From NCBI RefSeq assembly GCF_001625215.2, contig NC_030384.2, positions 25,718,527 through 25,782,526 of the forward strand: a stretch of 64,000 nt of DNA, in the 5' to 3' direction. The stretch is from Daucus carota subsp. sativus (lineage: Eukaryota > Streptophyta > Magnoliopsida > Apiales > Apiaceae). Position 1 is the first letter of the stretch, and the number at the start of each line of letters is the position of its first letter. Positions 36,151 through 46,729 of this stretch are shown in pieces. The notes below the pieces were generated by a model. The model saw nothing but the letters and a program-made list of their open reading frames with translations. It searched no databases and was not told the DNA's origin. The position numbers were made by a program, and so were the translations under genes.

Positions 36151-36365
36151 TGATAGTACCCCGCCTCCGCAGGGTCCATTACCCGGATCCAAGATATAAT
36201 ATCCCGCTTCCATAGGGTCTTTTGCGCGGCTCGGTAATATATTTAGCTGTTACAGTATATACATTTTATCAAACAATAATGTAGCAGGAAGGGGACGGGT
36301 CCAGAGAAGGAGGCTCTTTATAAAAGTGATGGTATCATTCTATCTTGGACACACACACTCATACT

Positions 36366-37255
36366 TAGGGCTGAGCAAAAAATCGAACCCGAACCGAAAC
36401 CAGTAAAAACCGATAAAAACCGAGCCGTAAAAAACCGAGTCGAAACCGAAATTTTATAAACCGAGCCGAGTTCATGGGTTCGGTTCCGGTTATTGGTTAA
36501 AACCGAACCGATAAAAACCGAACCGAACCGATTAATTAATTAATTAGTTAATTTATTATTATGTATATAAGATTTCCTACTACTGCTAGGTCAGTTTATG
36601 TAAATCAATGATTCCAAACTGTTGTTAAGAATATGCATATATAGTTGCTTGCTTGTTGTTTCAATGCGTTAAGATTAGTAACACAAACACATGACTAAAA
36701 GCAATATTGATGTAACACAGTTTTCAGGAACTGATGAATAATGGACACACACACTATCACCCTTATTAAGTTTCAGTGCTGGTGCCTGGTAGTTATGGGA
36801 AGGAAGGGCTATAGTAGTACCTGCTCTGTAATACTATAGTTTGGTTTTATGTTGGGGTCTAAGTGACTAAGTATCAGTTGTTTGCTATCTGGTAGTTCTG
36901 CATGTTTTGGTTTAAGGTTATGCATGCTAGTTTGTTCCAGGCTCTCTTTTGCAGAGTTTATTCTCTGTCTCCTAGCCTCTTTGTTGATGGCTTTTATATA
37001 AATAAATAAACTTGAATTATCAAAAAAAAAAATGGTGCATATAACAAACTGACTTCTCAGAACAAAAGAAATAATAATGCATCATTTGTCGATTTTGTAA
37101 CCGAAACCGAACCGATTATAACCGAACCGGGGTTTTTAAAACCGAAACCGAACCCGGACCCGAACCGGCGGTTGCGGTTTTCGATTTTAAAAACCGAAGA
37201 TATATGGTTCCGGTTTTATCCGAAAACCGAGCCGAACCGGCCATACTCTCCCCTA
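36366..37255. mobile_element. 890-bp hAT-type MITE nested in the right LTR
   Basis: Starts TAGGGCTGAGCAAAAAATCG and ends ATACTCTCCCCTA, with subterminal arrays of AACCGAACCG on the left and its relatives on the right. Perfect 8-bp duplications CTCATACT lie at 36358-36365 and 37256-37263. The left LTR shows the uninterrupted version of the site. It has no coding capacity; the middle is of unknown origin. Confidence 0.88.
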
Positions 37256-37754
37256 CTCATACTCTATTCTCATCTTCTTTATACATGGATTCTCATTCTT
37301 ACACCGGAGGTGTTTGACGGCCACCACCCTCGGTCGAGCATTGTTTTGCAGGACTTCTTTTCCGTTCCTTCCACCACTTCCCAGCATCAAGGCAGTGCAG
37401 TCGATGGTCAATGGAAAGAGACAATTCTGACCTTATCAGTTACCATACACAGTAAAGTGGGATGTACTAGAATGCCCTGATGAACCCATTTGGATTCCTG
37501 AAAAATATTTTTTTATAGATATTTATTTTAAGATAAGATTGTAAAATTTGACACGTCCTCAAATGTAATAATACCGACTCGAATTAGAATCGATATTTAA
37601 GATTTTTATATTTTAGATCGACTTCGAATAAGATAAATTTTTATCCCAAATTCGGATTGTCCAGAAAGAGAGACGACCACAGACTCACAGACTCGAGTCT
37701 CAAACTCGTTGCACGCTTAGCGCTTACCCTGCTTCAACTTTCTAAGCATTCTAT

Positions 37755-37791
37755 GGCCCACTCGCTTACTGGGCTCTCTAGAAGTTGGGCC
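37755..37791 (+). promoter_or_regulatory. Site II elements upstream of QCR9
   Basis: GGCCCA (37755-37760), TGGGCT (37770-37775) and TGGGCC (37786-37791) lie 135-171 bases before the ATG. TGGGCY 'site II' motifs in such clusters are known from promoters of plant nuclear genes for respiratory-chain subunits and are bound by TCP factors. Confidence 0.6.
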
Positions 37792-37925
37792 GGATAATTT
37801 AAACCCAACATTTATGTGAAACAGAGAAATGAACCCTTCGCACACAACACCCATTTCCATTTGATTCGAATCAATTAAATCTCATCATCTTCTCTCTCTC
37901 CTCTGAAATCAATTGGATTTCAACA

Positions 37926-40848
37926 ATGGCGAGCCGCAGATTCATGGAAGGATTCTACAGTGTTTTCATGCGCCGCACCTCCGTCTACGTCACTTTCCTC
38001 ATCGCCGGCACTTTCCTCGCCGAACGGGTCAGTACTCAAATCGCGTCTCTATTTTTCGTTCTTAATGGATAATTTTTGTTATTAGTTTTTGAATGAAATT
38101 AATTAGTTCTTTTAATTGGATCCGGACGTTATTAATTATTTTTTTTTGTTGCTACGGATTGAGTTTATGCAAATGAATTATTTAATTGATTAAAAGTCAT
38201 GGAGAACATAAATGACATTTTGGTGCGTGGATAAATGTACTGTAACTGTTTTTGTAAGCATTGAGATTTTGATGTGCGCTTCTAGACCTGATAGTCTGAT
38301 TAACTCAATTTTGTACCAGTGATACGGAAAATGTGTGAGTCCGTCGAGTGTCGTTTATTGTGTTGGTGATTTGGGTGCCGTTTATTGTATATTTTAGTTA
38401 AAGACTTGGAAAATATTAACAGAAAAACATTTGCAACAATGGTTTTTTGCACATTTATACTTGACTTCCCTACGCCAATGACCGTCTTTATATTAAAGTC
38501 AGCTTGATATTTATATGCAATGAAGAAACTTTACATGTGTTATTATTGGTTGCAGGGAGTTGACTACGGAATCCACAAGCTATGGGAAAGCAATAATGTT
38601 GGGGTAATTTCTTATGTCTCCACTGTAGCTTAAATTTACACACGTTCTTATAAAGATAGGCCGTGTTTCTCTTCTTTATACTCTTCAATGGTATAGGAAC
38701 ATGCATTTGTTGTTTCATTTTAGGCTTGATTTTACAGTATTGAATGACTTGTACGATGCCATATTTATTTCAATATTTGATTTAAAGGATGGAAAAATGA
38801 CTGCGGGGTCAGACTGGACTTATGTTATCTACATACCCAAGCTGTGAATCCTCACGATAGAAAAGCAGCAACTTTGTTGGTAGAAGGTAGATTAGTTCTT
38901 GTGTACTTAAGTTAACAAGCCTTTTTAGGTAAAAGAGAAGAAGCATAAACTCTGGCCCAACCGTGTATCACCTAAAAGTCACTACTTTCGCTTATGTAGT
39001 AACTTAATTGGGTAATGGACCTAAATTATATTTGTGACCATCATATAAACACTAAATTGTAAATAATATGATTATGTATTTGTAAAATTTATAGAATTTC
39101 CTTAAATCACATTTCCTGAATCCTTAATTATATGTTAGTTGACTTGAGTAGTACAAATTCTTAAAACAGCTGCAGACACCCGAATACTACATATTAGCAA
39201 ATATTTTTTAGGACCTTTCTATTATTGTGGATACCGTCTTACTGTAACTTCTTCTGCATATTGTTTGCATTGCATGCCAATCTAGAAAGCAGGGGTGTGG
39301 GGATGGCCTGCTTTGTAAATAAAAGTCCCGACTTGCCATTGTAAAGTGCTAATAATTGTTATTTTAGTCCACTTTGATCACTGAATGTTATCTAGCCACC
39401 AGCATCCAGTGAGTTTAGTGTACAGAATTGTTTTCTCTTTTGCTTGAATACGACGCTCATGTTGTACTCTTTTGTTAGTTGATAATTGTTTGTGGTGTAA
39501 AAATTGAGAAAAGTGTTATATTATTATATTGATAAGACAATGACAAGTGATTTCAATTTTTGAGAAAGGAAGTGAGATGAATATACCGTTGTGGGAGTTA
39601 GTTAGACAAATGAAGTCTACTACTAAAACAGCTGTTTTATTGCTACCACTGCGTTGTTTTTTAGAACACATTATTATTATTTTGCCCTTTCTTACATGAC
39701 AAAGTTTTTTCTTCTTTTAATAACAACAAAGAATAATGATATTTAAATAGTTTTACTTACATAATCATGAATTTCCTTATAATTAATAACTTTATAGTTC
39801 AATATATCTATATTCTTTCTATATGTTGTATACACTCACACTCGACTCCCACTTCTTTAGACTTGCCAAATTCTTTATCCTCGCACCAACACCCATTTTT
39901 TTAGATTTCCACAAATTTTGGTATAATTGTCCATATGTTGTGGGGTGTAATAGAAAAGTAATTCCTTGTCACCAAACATCTTTGCAAGATAAAAAGAGAA
40001 TAGTAGGAGTTATAGCTCCTGAGGTGCACTCTTTTGTAAGTAAATTTAATGGAAACTTCAAGACTCTGTATGGCAGCCTGGCAGGTTGTCATAAACAATG
40101 AAATCTCATGCATCTTAACTGTCCTTTTGATCTTTTCAAAATGTTCTTTCATCATTGTTATGAAATTGTGGCGGCTTTAATTTTAAATAATTTAGTTAAA
40201 GTTATTTAAGGCAATAAAACTCAACTTATTTGCCAAGGTATGAACATTTGAGTTTACTTGAAACCAGTCTGAATTTTTATCAAGTAAACATTGTTTTCAA
40301 TAAAACAGTACATCACAAGTAAGATAACTTTGCAGTTTGAGACAGCACTAGTACCACCAACTTCTATACCTTTTCTCTTTCTATTTTATGTAAGTAATTG
40401 CTACTGCAGAGAGTTTCTTTGCTTTTTGGTCTCGGAGTTCCTTTGTTACTGGTTTGATCTTCTATCACACTGTTGGTACCCATATAACATAGCCATATGA
40501 AGTGGCAATAAACTCTGTTTATGGAGACATTTTTTGCTCTTTGCTAATTGAACACATTACACATCAACCTGCCCCATTTTGTCACAAGGCTTGAGCCCTC
40601 AACCTCCTGTGACGGGAAGATGGCAATAGGCAACACCTCTAGAGTAAAAGCTAAATTGGTTAAGGCGGCAATTTCTACATAATATGTGAAGTTCCATGTT
40701 TGATGGAATTAACTGCATGAGCTATTCAAGTGTTTGAAATTTGGTTTCTTCCATTTCAGTTGTGAATTGAAATCTAATGCATTGAAAATTTGTCATGCAG
40801 AAACGATATGAAGACATTTCAGTGTTGGGACAAAGGCCAGCCGAGTAA
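37926..40848 (+). CDS. Cytochrome bc1 complex subunit 9 (QCR9-like), mitochondrial
   Basis: Three small exons at 37926-38027, 38556-38603 and 40801-40848 give a 65-residue protein, MASRRFMEGFYSVFMRRTSV... to ...LGQRPAE, all phase-0 junctions with GT-AG introns. It matches the plant 8 kDa subunit 9 of ubiquinol-cytochrome c reductase (complex III). An amphipathic N-terminal segment is followed by a single membrane helix (about residues 19-33, VYVTFLIAGTFLAER) and a conserved tail with DYGIHKLWE and KRYEDISVL. It sits in the inner mitochondrial membrane and helps to hold the Rieske/cytochrome c1 side together. Intron 2 is 2.2 kb and seems free of genes. The short exons make it easy to miss. Site II motifs upstream fit its role. 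Confidence 0.9.
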
Positions 40849-41429
40849 ATTTCCCTTGAATTATTTTCTTTATGTATTGTGGTTTCATCGAGTCCATGAA
40901 AACATGATCTATTGATCTCTCAATAATAGAGTAACTATATAGTTTTGAACTATATAATTTGGATATATTTGGTTGTAATTTTTGAACTCATGGATCCTCT
41001 GACCTTTAGATTTCACTTAAACATTAAGATATGGTCACAGTATCAAGAAGCAAGTTTTTCATCTGAAGATCAAAACTATGATGTTTGTCAATAGCTTAAG
41101 ATATGTATGCTGAGTCGATGATGTCAAGTAACATCTACATTTTTATTCAGAAAAGGAAATTTTGAAAAATAATATGCAGAAGTATTTTATTTTTGCATCT
41201 TAAATTACGTGAAAAAAGTCAAAGTGACATGTATTTTGGGACGGATGGAGTACTTTATAATTCATTACAGAAAAACATGAATCCAACTGATGTAAGATCA
41301 ATGTTGATGATGGAATTAAAAATGAACAATTCAACTTAAAAGCCATGCCATTTAAAACCAGAAGAACCATGATCACTTTACACCCTTTAACCATGGGAAC
41401 AGATATGTGCTGTTTAAACCAAAGAAATG
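40849..41429. other. Spacer with half of a Stowaway
   Basis: The sequence up to GGGACGGATGGAGTA at about 41239-41253 is one end of a Stowaway MITE whose other end is not recognisable. Confidence 0.45.
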
Positions 41430-42260
41430 TGAACATTTCTATTTCGCAAAATCAGAGGAACCTTTGTCTTTTGCCAGCTGTTAGAGAATCGTTCCTTTAG
41501 CACTTGAAATATCCTTTCCAATGCCAGAACACGATCTTGAAGCCACGTCTCGAGACTGTAGCACTGCATTAGATGTGATTTGGGACCCTGAATGCATCTC
41601 AACATATGATCGGGTATTCTCAGGAGAGGCATGGAGTGATAGCCCAGTTGGCTTTTAATTGAAATTTTTGACATAACCACCTTTGCCAGTAAAAGGAGGA
41701 ATACTTAAGGTGTCAAGAGGGGGAGGATTACGCCACTTAGGGACTGGCCCTGCTACAAGAAGCGTCTCAAGAAGTGGTCCAGCATCCAGCACAGACCGGG
41801 AGAGCTTTCCCTTCTGAGGCAGAGTTTTTCCTCTCACAAGATTATCAATATTATTGATCAATTTTTGAAGCTCCTGAATTAGGAACAAAGGTTGGACTCA
41901 TGCCATTATAGTCTTGACTCTTGAACAATGTGTTGATTGACAAATGCCATCTTGTTAGTTAAAACTCCAGCATAGGTGCTTGAAAGTTCCGAGGAGACGG
42001 GTTCAAAAACTGAGCTAACTGGGGAAGAATCCTGAGAATGATAATTGTATAGTTGAGAGAGGATTCAGTTGTACTTACGATTGGTCTCATGGGGTTTGCA
42101 AAGGGCACTCAGGTGACAATTGAAGGGGAACAATAGTCAACTAATTCAGTATTGGGAGTCGTGTAATTTGAAGCGAAGAGCTTGTTAAGTAGCCAGCGGA
42201 GCTGTGCTCTGGCCTCATCTCTTTCTTGGATGACCATATTGAGTAATTGACTAATTGGAG
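41430..42260 (-). pseudogene. DUF1635 gene relic
   Basis: On the minus strand, MVIQERDEARAQLRWLLNKL (about 42241-42180) is the conserved helix of the plant DUF1635 family. At 41888-41655 the family's C-terminal block can be read: RGKTLPQKGKLSRSV, AGPLLETLLVAGPVPKWRNP and PPLDTLSIPPF. Function of the family is unknown. The long N-terminal coiled coil is absent. A stop codon lies in frame shortly after the first block (TGA at 42109-42111), before a good splice donor (GTAAGT, about 42075), and the second block needs a frame change to follow from the exon before it. I therefore call it a broken, 5'-truncated copy. Open reading continues in another frame to about 41430. Confidence 0.6.
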
Positions 42261-42688
42261 AGTTTATTTCTCATACGTAATTGCAGTACAAACACAAGTG
42301 GTTTGTTTTAAAATCTTGGCTTAATGGTCCGGATATATTAAGTTAACCGTAAGAGCAGTTGCAGCGCGTCTTATTTTGTTGGCCAACTTCCGCCTCGAAC
42401 AAAGAGATGTGGACATGGGCAAAATCAAAGTAGGCTAGCACCACTGGAGTGCAACAAAAAACCTGTCCACTGTCCGCTTTGAGAGCACCTCCAATGCACC
42501 GATGGTCACTTTCCATTTTCCTGCCAAAACTATCAGGCCACGCAGATGTAAGATGTAACTCGGCTTGGAAATAAATTGGCCAACCTACTCCAATTCAAGT
42601 TCCCAGCTTCTCATGTAGTTACCCTTCCCATGTAAGCAATATTAAAAAAAGGAAAAGCTGCATCAACCTGGCAGCCCGGCTTGGTGGC

Positions 42689-43276
42689 TAGGGGCGGACC
42701 CAGGATCAAAGTTCAGTGGGGGGCACCGTACGTATTCCCTACGTCCCATTTTAGTTGTCACATTTCCTTTTTTGTTAGTCAAATTGACTAATTTTTGGCC
42801 AAAGATTACAAATCACTCCTTCATTATTTTAAAAAACTGAAAAGTACATCTTAAAGTAGATTAAAAGGTATTTCTGGTGACATATTTTTTTTTATTTTTT
42901 CAATAGATAAAATATTACTAAATTTCAATCAAACTTTGGTCAATTTGACTGGCACAAAACCAAATGTGACAATTAAAATGGGTAGGAGGGAGTAATTAAT
43001 AAGAGAATTTGTTTATTAGACAATTATTATTTCAGAATTTGCTTATTACCAAATTGGTTTTGGACTGGGCTTTGGGTAATTGGACTTGTTGGACCTATTC
43101 TAAAACGGATAAACAAGCTTCTGAATACAGGAGTATAAGTTAATGCTTCTGAATGTATAGTTTAACGAGGGCATGCTAGTTTATTCATTGGGACACACAT
43201 GTATATCCTTAAAAGCTTTGGGCCCAATTTCACTGGGACCCTTCCCCCCAGTCCAACCAATGTAGGTCCGCCCCTG
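42689..43276. mobile_element. hAT (Tip100-like) MITE, third level
   Basis: Starts TAGGGGCGGACCCAGG and ends TAGGTCCGCCCCTG, with perfect 8-bp duplications TTGGTGGC at 42681-42688 and 43277-43284. It contains a Stowaway MITE. No transposase is present. Confidence 0.88.
42735..42992. mobile_element. Stowaway-type MITE, fourth level
   Basis: Starts TTCCCTACGTCCCATTTTAG and ends AAAATGGGTAGGAGGGAG, with TA on both sides; 258 bp. The long inverted arms share TTGTCACATTT and AAATGTGACAA. It is the innermost element of the nest. Confidence 0.85.
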
Positions 43277-43386
43277 TTGGTGGCCATGGCTAGTCCACCT
43301 GTATTACTCCAACGCTCAATTCTCAAAAACACAAGAGCCCGGGTCACTTTCTCCTGTACGGAGGTAGAAATGGACACCCCATTGTG

Positions 43387-43876
43387 CAGGGGCGGACCTC
43401 AGTTGGGGCTGGGGTTGGCTCCAGCCCGGGAGAAAGTCCACTAGCCCAGTTAATATTTATATAGGTTTAAAGGTCCAGCCCGGGTAGAAAAATAAATCAG
43501 CCCTGTTATATAAATTTTGCCCAGTAGTATATGTTAACTCAGCCCACATGTTTAACCAAACTCAAAACACACAGATGATGTAATTGGAATTTGCAAACCC
43601 ATTATCTAAACAAAGCCCATATTCTAAACAAAGCCGGCCTGTGATTTAAAGAAAAACAAAAGTAATTGCAAAAGAAAATTAAAAACAAAAGTAAAATACT
43701 CTCAATTACTCATCTGTTGTGCTGCTCAGCGCTCACCTCGGAACTTAAATCTCAAAACCCAACTGTTGTACTTTTACATTTATATCCTAGTTTGCTCATT
43801 TATCTTTTTATTGGACGAATGGAATTTTTTTTTCTGCTCCAGCCCGGGTGAGTTTAGAATCCTGGGTCCGCCCCTG
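43387..43876. mobile_element. Second hAT (Tip100-like) MITE in the nest
   Basis: Starts CAGGGGCGGACCTCAG and ends CTGGGTCCGCCCCTG, with perfect 8-bp duplications CCATTGTG at 43379-43386 and 43877-43884. The duplicated word is part of the right terminal repeat of the Harbinger MITE, so this insertion came later. Confidence 0.9.
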
Positions 43877-45101
43877 CCATTGTGGGTGCTCTGATGGCCA
43901 AGCCCACCTGCTTCGGCACAACTTTTAAAAATATTGTTTATTCCTTTAAAACTTCTGATGCACCTGCATATTACTGTTGTACATACATTTTTATATATCT
44001 CTCCACACTCTTTATATCTGTTGTAATTTTTGTTTCAAATAGTTTAGTTTTAGATTCACATACTGCAATCTCTCTTTGTATTTCTTCTTATATTTTTCTT
44101 TCTACAATTTATTTGTCTAAGAAAAATATCAAACTGTATACAACAACAATTATCTACGTTGGATTCAAGCTGGACAACACGGTGGATTAAGGACAATCAG
44201 ATGAACAAAAGAAATCTACCAGTACCTGCCCAACTGAGACAACATCAGACTATCATATTCAAGGCCTCACAGATGACAACCTAGACTCATCAACTGTTAC
44301 TCGAAAACAGTAATTGGTTTAAAAACTATTTTGCTCTGTCCATGGGTGAATGGATGTAATTTTTGAAACAATTGTGACAAAGAACCGTCTGTAATATTTT
44401 TGCAACTCTATCATTGGATTAACTTATTATCTATTTTGTTATCAGTCAGTTAATGCATGTTCCTTCTCTTAGCATATATATAATCTTTAATATAGCTAGC
44501 GGAGCGGGCAACAATACTAGTCCCAATAATTCCCAACCTCCAAATTCGCAAAATCCAAACCCCAATTCTCAAGCCCCAAATTTAAATTTTCCATTTCAAT
44601 ATCCAAATTTATATTTTTCATTTGTTCAAAATGTTAGTGCGGAAAATACTCAATTTTCAAACATGTAAAATCGAAATTTTAGCGAAACTTTTAACTTTTA
44701 AGAGATAATATTAAAAAAAAATAAAAGTCGGCCATTACATGGTTGGAGGTGAATGAATGGGATTGTCCAACTTATATTCCAGGGCCAACTTCTATTAGGT
44801 GGCACGTAGGTGGGGTCACTAGTAAAAAGTTAACCACATTCACTGTAGCTGCTCTAACGATAGAACCGTGTTTTTGTAAATTTAAGTGGTTGTTGTGTGG
44901 TTCGTCTTAAACTTGAATGATTACAAGATATTCAAGCATTTTATAATCCAAAGAGATTAAATCGAGATCTGATGTTATAATTGTGTTGAATTCCTAATTG
45001 ACTGTTATAATTTCAGAGTATGAAATACTCGCTCTATCTCAAATTAAACGAGTTAGTTAACTTTAATCGTGCATTTCAAACTATATATTTCTTTTTGCAG
45101 C

Positions 45102-45696
45102 AACCATTGTTACAGAAATCGGGAATCAGACCTAATCGGTTGAACTACTAATTCAGGGATTAATCGGAAGGATTAATCGGAGTGAAAATCGGATTTATTT
45201 TAATATTAAAATATTATTTAATATTTAGTTATTATTATATTAGCTACTCCCTCCGTTCCACTTTTTTTTTATCTTGTTTGATTTTTTATGGTCAAATTGA
45301 CCAAACTTTGTGAATAATTATTCTTATATGATTAATAAAAATTGAAATATACATCTTGAAGTAGAATAAATGTAGATTCTAATAATATATTTTTCATAAT
45401 CTTTTTAAATTATTTAATATATGTAAATTCCAGTCAATGTTGAGTTAATTTGACCATAAAAAATCAAACAAGACAAAAGAATTGGGACGGAGGGAGTATT
45501 TAGTAACTAATATATTTACTGTATTCATAAACTCTATAATTATTCATATTTAAAGTAATATATTATTTTAATTTTAATAATTTATCATATATACTTCGAT
45601 TAAGAAATATATATAAGGACAGATTTCAAAAATCAAATCGGTGGCCGACCTTGCAGGGGATTAATCGGTTAAATCGGGGATTTTTAGAACACTGGC
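45102..45696. mobile_element. Probable hAT-like element hosting a Stowaway
   Basis: The left end CAACCATTGTTACAGAAATC is partly complementary to the right end GGATTTTTAGAACACTGG. The words GATTAATCGG recur near both ends. It is interrupted by the Stowaway at 45247-45496. The boundaries are approximate. Confidence 0.4.
45247..45496. mobile_element. Stowaway-type MITE
   Basis: Starts CTCCCTCCGTTCCAC and ends GAATTGGGACGGAGGGAG, flanked by TA. Long arms (ATCTTGTTTGATTTTTTATG against CATAAAAAATCAAACAAGAC) are nearly perfect, pointing to a fairly young insertion. Confidence 0.9.
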
Positions 45697-45785
45697 CGCA
45701 ACATTTCAAACTATATTAATGTTTAATTTTCATAAATCTTTTCAATTTTTTTATTAAAAAAATTCAAATATGAAAATGTTATATA

Positions 45786-46047
45786 CCTCCTCTGTCCCTC
45801 TCATTTTTTACATTTTTTTTTCAGTGCTCGACATGAAATTTAAGGCTCTTATAAAACATAGTTCCGTAACTTATTTTTAAGATTTTTTTTATATAAAAAT
45901 TCAAAAATCATATTTTTATTCAAAAGAAAAAAGATTAAAAAATAAATTATGAAACTACATTTTCAAAAAGTATTCGAATGCGTGCCAAACTCTTGTCCAC
46001 AAAGTAAACAACCAGGGGACCGAGTATAAGATTTGGGCAGGAGGGAG
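45786..46047. mobile_element. Stowaway-type MITE abutting a Harbinger MITE
   Basis: Starts CCTCCTCTGTCCCTCTC and ends GGGCAGGAGGGAG, with TA on the left (45784-45785) and right (46048-46049). The right TA is also part of the TAA duplication of the next element. Confidence 0.75.
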
Positions 46048-46050
46048 TAA

Positions 46051-46349
46051 GAGCACCCACAATGGGGAAGCTCACTTTTCCTTCTTTCGAGTGCCACGTT
46101 GGAAAAAAGAGGTTCGGGTAATGAAGTGGGCATTCCCCTCCAATGCATGCCAACAATATATAATATTATTTATTATGTTATGTACTATCCTGGGGCAAGA
46201 TCTGAGTAAAATGGTAAAAAGAAGAAGTGGCCAGGGGACGGGGAAGAGGCCCTGCCCAGTTTTTAATAAACTGCTCCAATGCAAATATCAGTGGCCAAGT
46301 CCTTTTCACAGTTTTCAAAGCGGGAAATGACCCCGCGTTGGAGGTGCTC
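46051..46349. mobile_element. 299-bp Harbinger MITE
   Basis: Ends GAGCACCCACAATGGGGAAG and CCCCGCGTTGGAGGTGCTC are inverted repeats, with TAA at 46048-46050 and 46350-46352. The second TAA also borders the next Harbinger element. Confidence 0.85.
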
Positions 46350-46729
46350 TAAGAGTATCCCCAGCGCCTGCCCGGATGGCGCCTGGGGACTCGTGAAGTG
46401 GCAAGTGGCCAGTCAAGTAGCGCTGGAGCAAAAGTAGAAAACCGGCCAGGCCTGCTGCACTGGGCTCGGCCCAAAAGGAAAAAAACAGAATCAATCAGCA
46501 GCTTTTCCACCTTTTTCAGCTTTTTCAGTTTACACATATATGTACGTTACATGCAGTTCCAACGTTAATATTACTGTTTAGATAAAAATTATTTTATTAA
46601 ATAAAAACGTTAAAAATATAACAGCTATTTTTACAATTTTTCTATAAATACTAGCTCTTCATAATATGTCTCACCTACTTCTATCACTCTAAAAAAATAT
46701 TTTTGGAATTATTTTGTCAAAAGCAAAAA

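Larger units (their letters stand above)
32257..37438. mobile_element. Non-coding LTR retroelement fossil (gypsy Tat-like or LARD type)
   Basis: Two related blocks, at about 32257-32649 and 36151-37438, look like a pair of LTRs of about 390 bp. They share CATTACYCGG, GATATAAT, GTAGCAGGAAGGGGACGGG and the end TTATCA. The right one starts TGATAGTACC directly after a purine tract (GGAGTGGGGGCAA), as expected for a polypurine tract. After the left one the sequence TTTGGCCCGCC recalls the primer site of Tat-type elements. The interior carries no recognisable gag or pol but does hold a tandem array. The right LTR is interrupted by a hAT MITE, and the left LTR is changed at its outer end. The LTRs differ at many sites, so it is an old, broken, non-autonomous copy. 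Tat affinity is a guess from the tract and primer region. Confidence 0.5.
42483..43891. mobile_element. Harbinger MITE nested in the Harbinger element
   Basis: Ends GAGCACCTCCAATGCACC and CCATTGTGGGTGCTC are inverted repeats with TGA on both sides as the 3-bp duplication. Once its two hAT insertions are discounted, the element is about 315 bp. It belongs with the 299-bp element at 46051-46349, which has the same ends. Confidence 0.8.
42353..44854 (+). mobile_element. PIF/Harbinger-derived element, outermost of a nest
   Basis: Ends GAGCAGTTGCAGCGCG and CATTCACTGTAGCTGCTC are inverted repeats flanked by TAA on both sides. Near the right end (44500-44668) is a short frame rich in Asn, Gln and Pro (NNSQPPNSQNPNPNSQAPN) that resembles the N-terminus of the Harbinger ORF1 protein at 46730, so it is a relic of an ORF1-bearing element. 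The transposase is gone. A smaller Harbinger MITE with its own insertions occupies 42483-43891. Confidence 0.75.

Noticed and set aside
39823-40155. Small genes in QCR9 intron 2 on either strand
   Set aside because: Short frames with no family resemblance and ordinary AT-rich composition.
40640-40720. Second SINE-like A/B box pair (TTGGTTAAGGCGGC ... GTTCCATGTTTGAT)
   Set aside because: The B box is poor and no ends are visible, so support is too weak to list.
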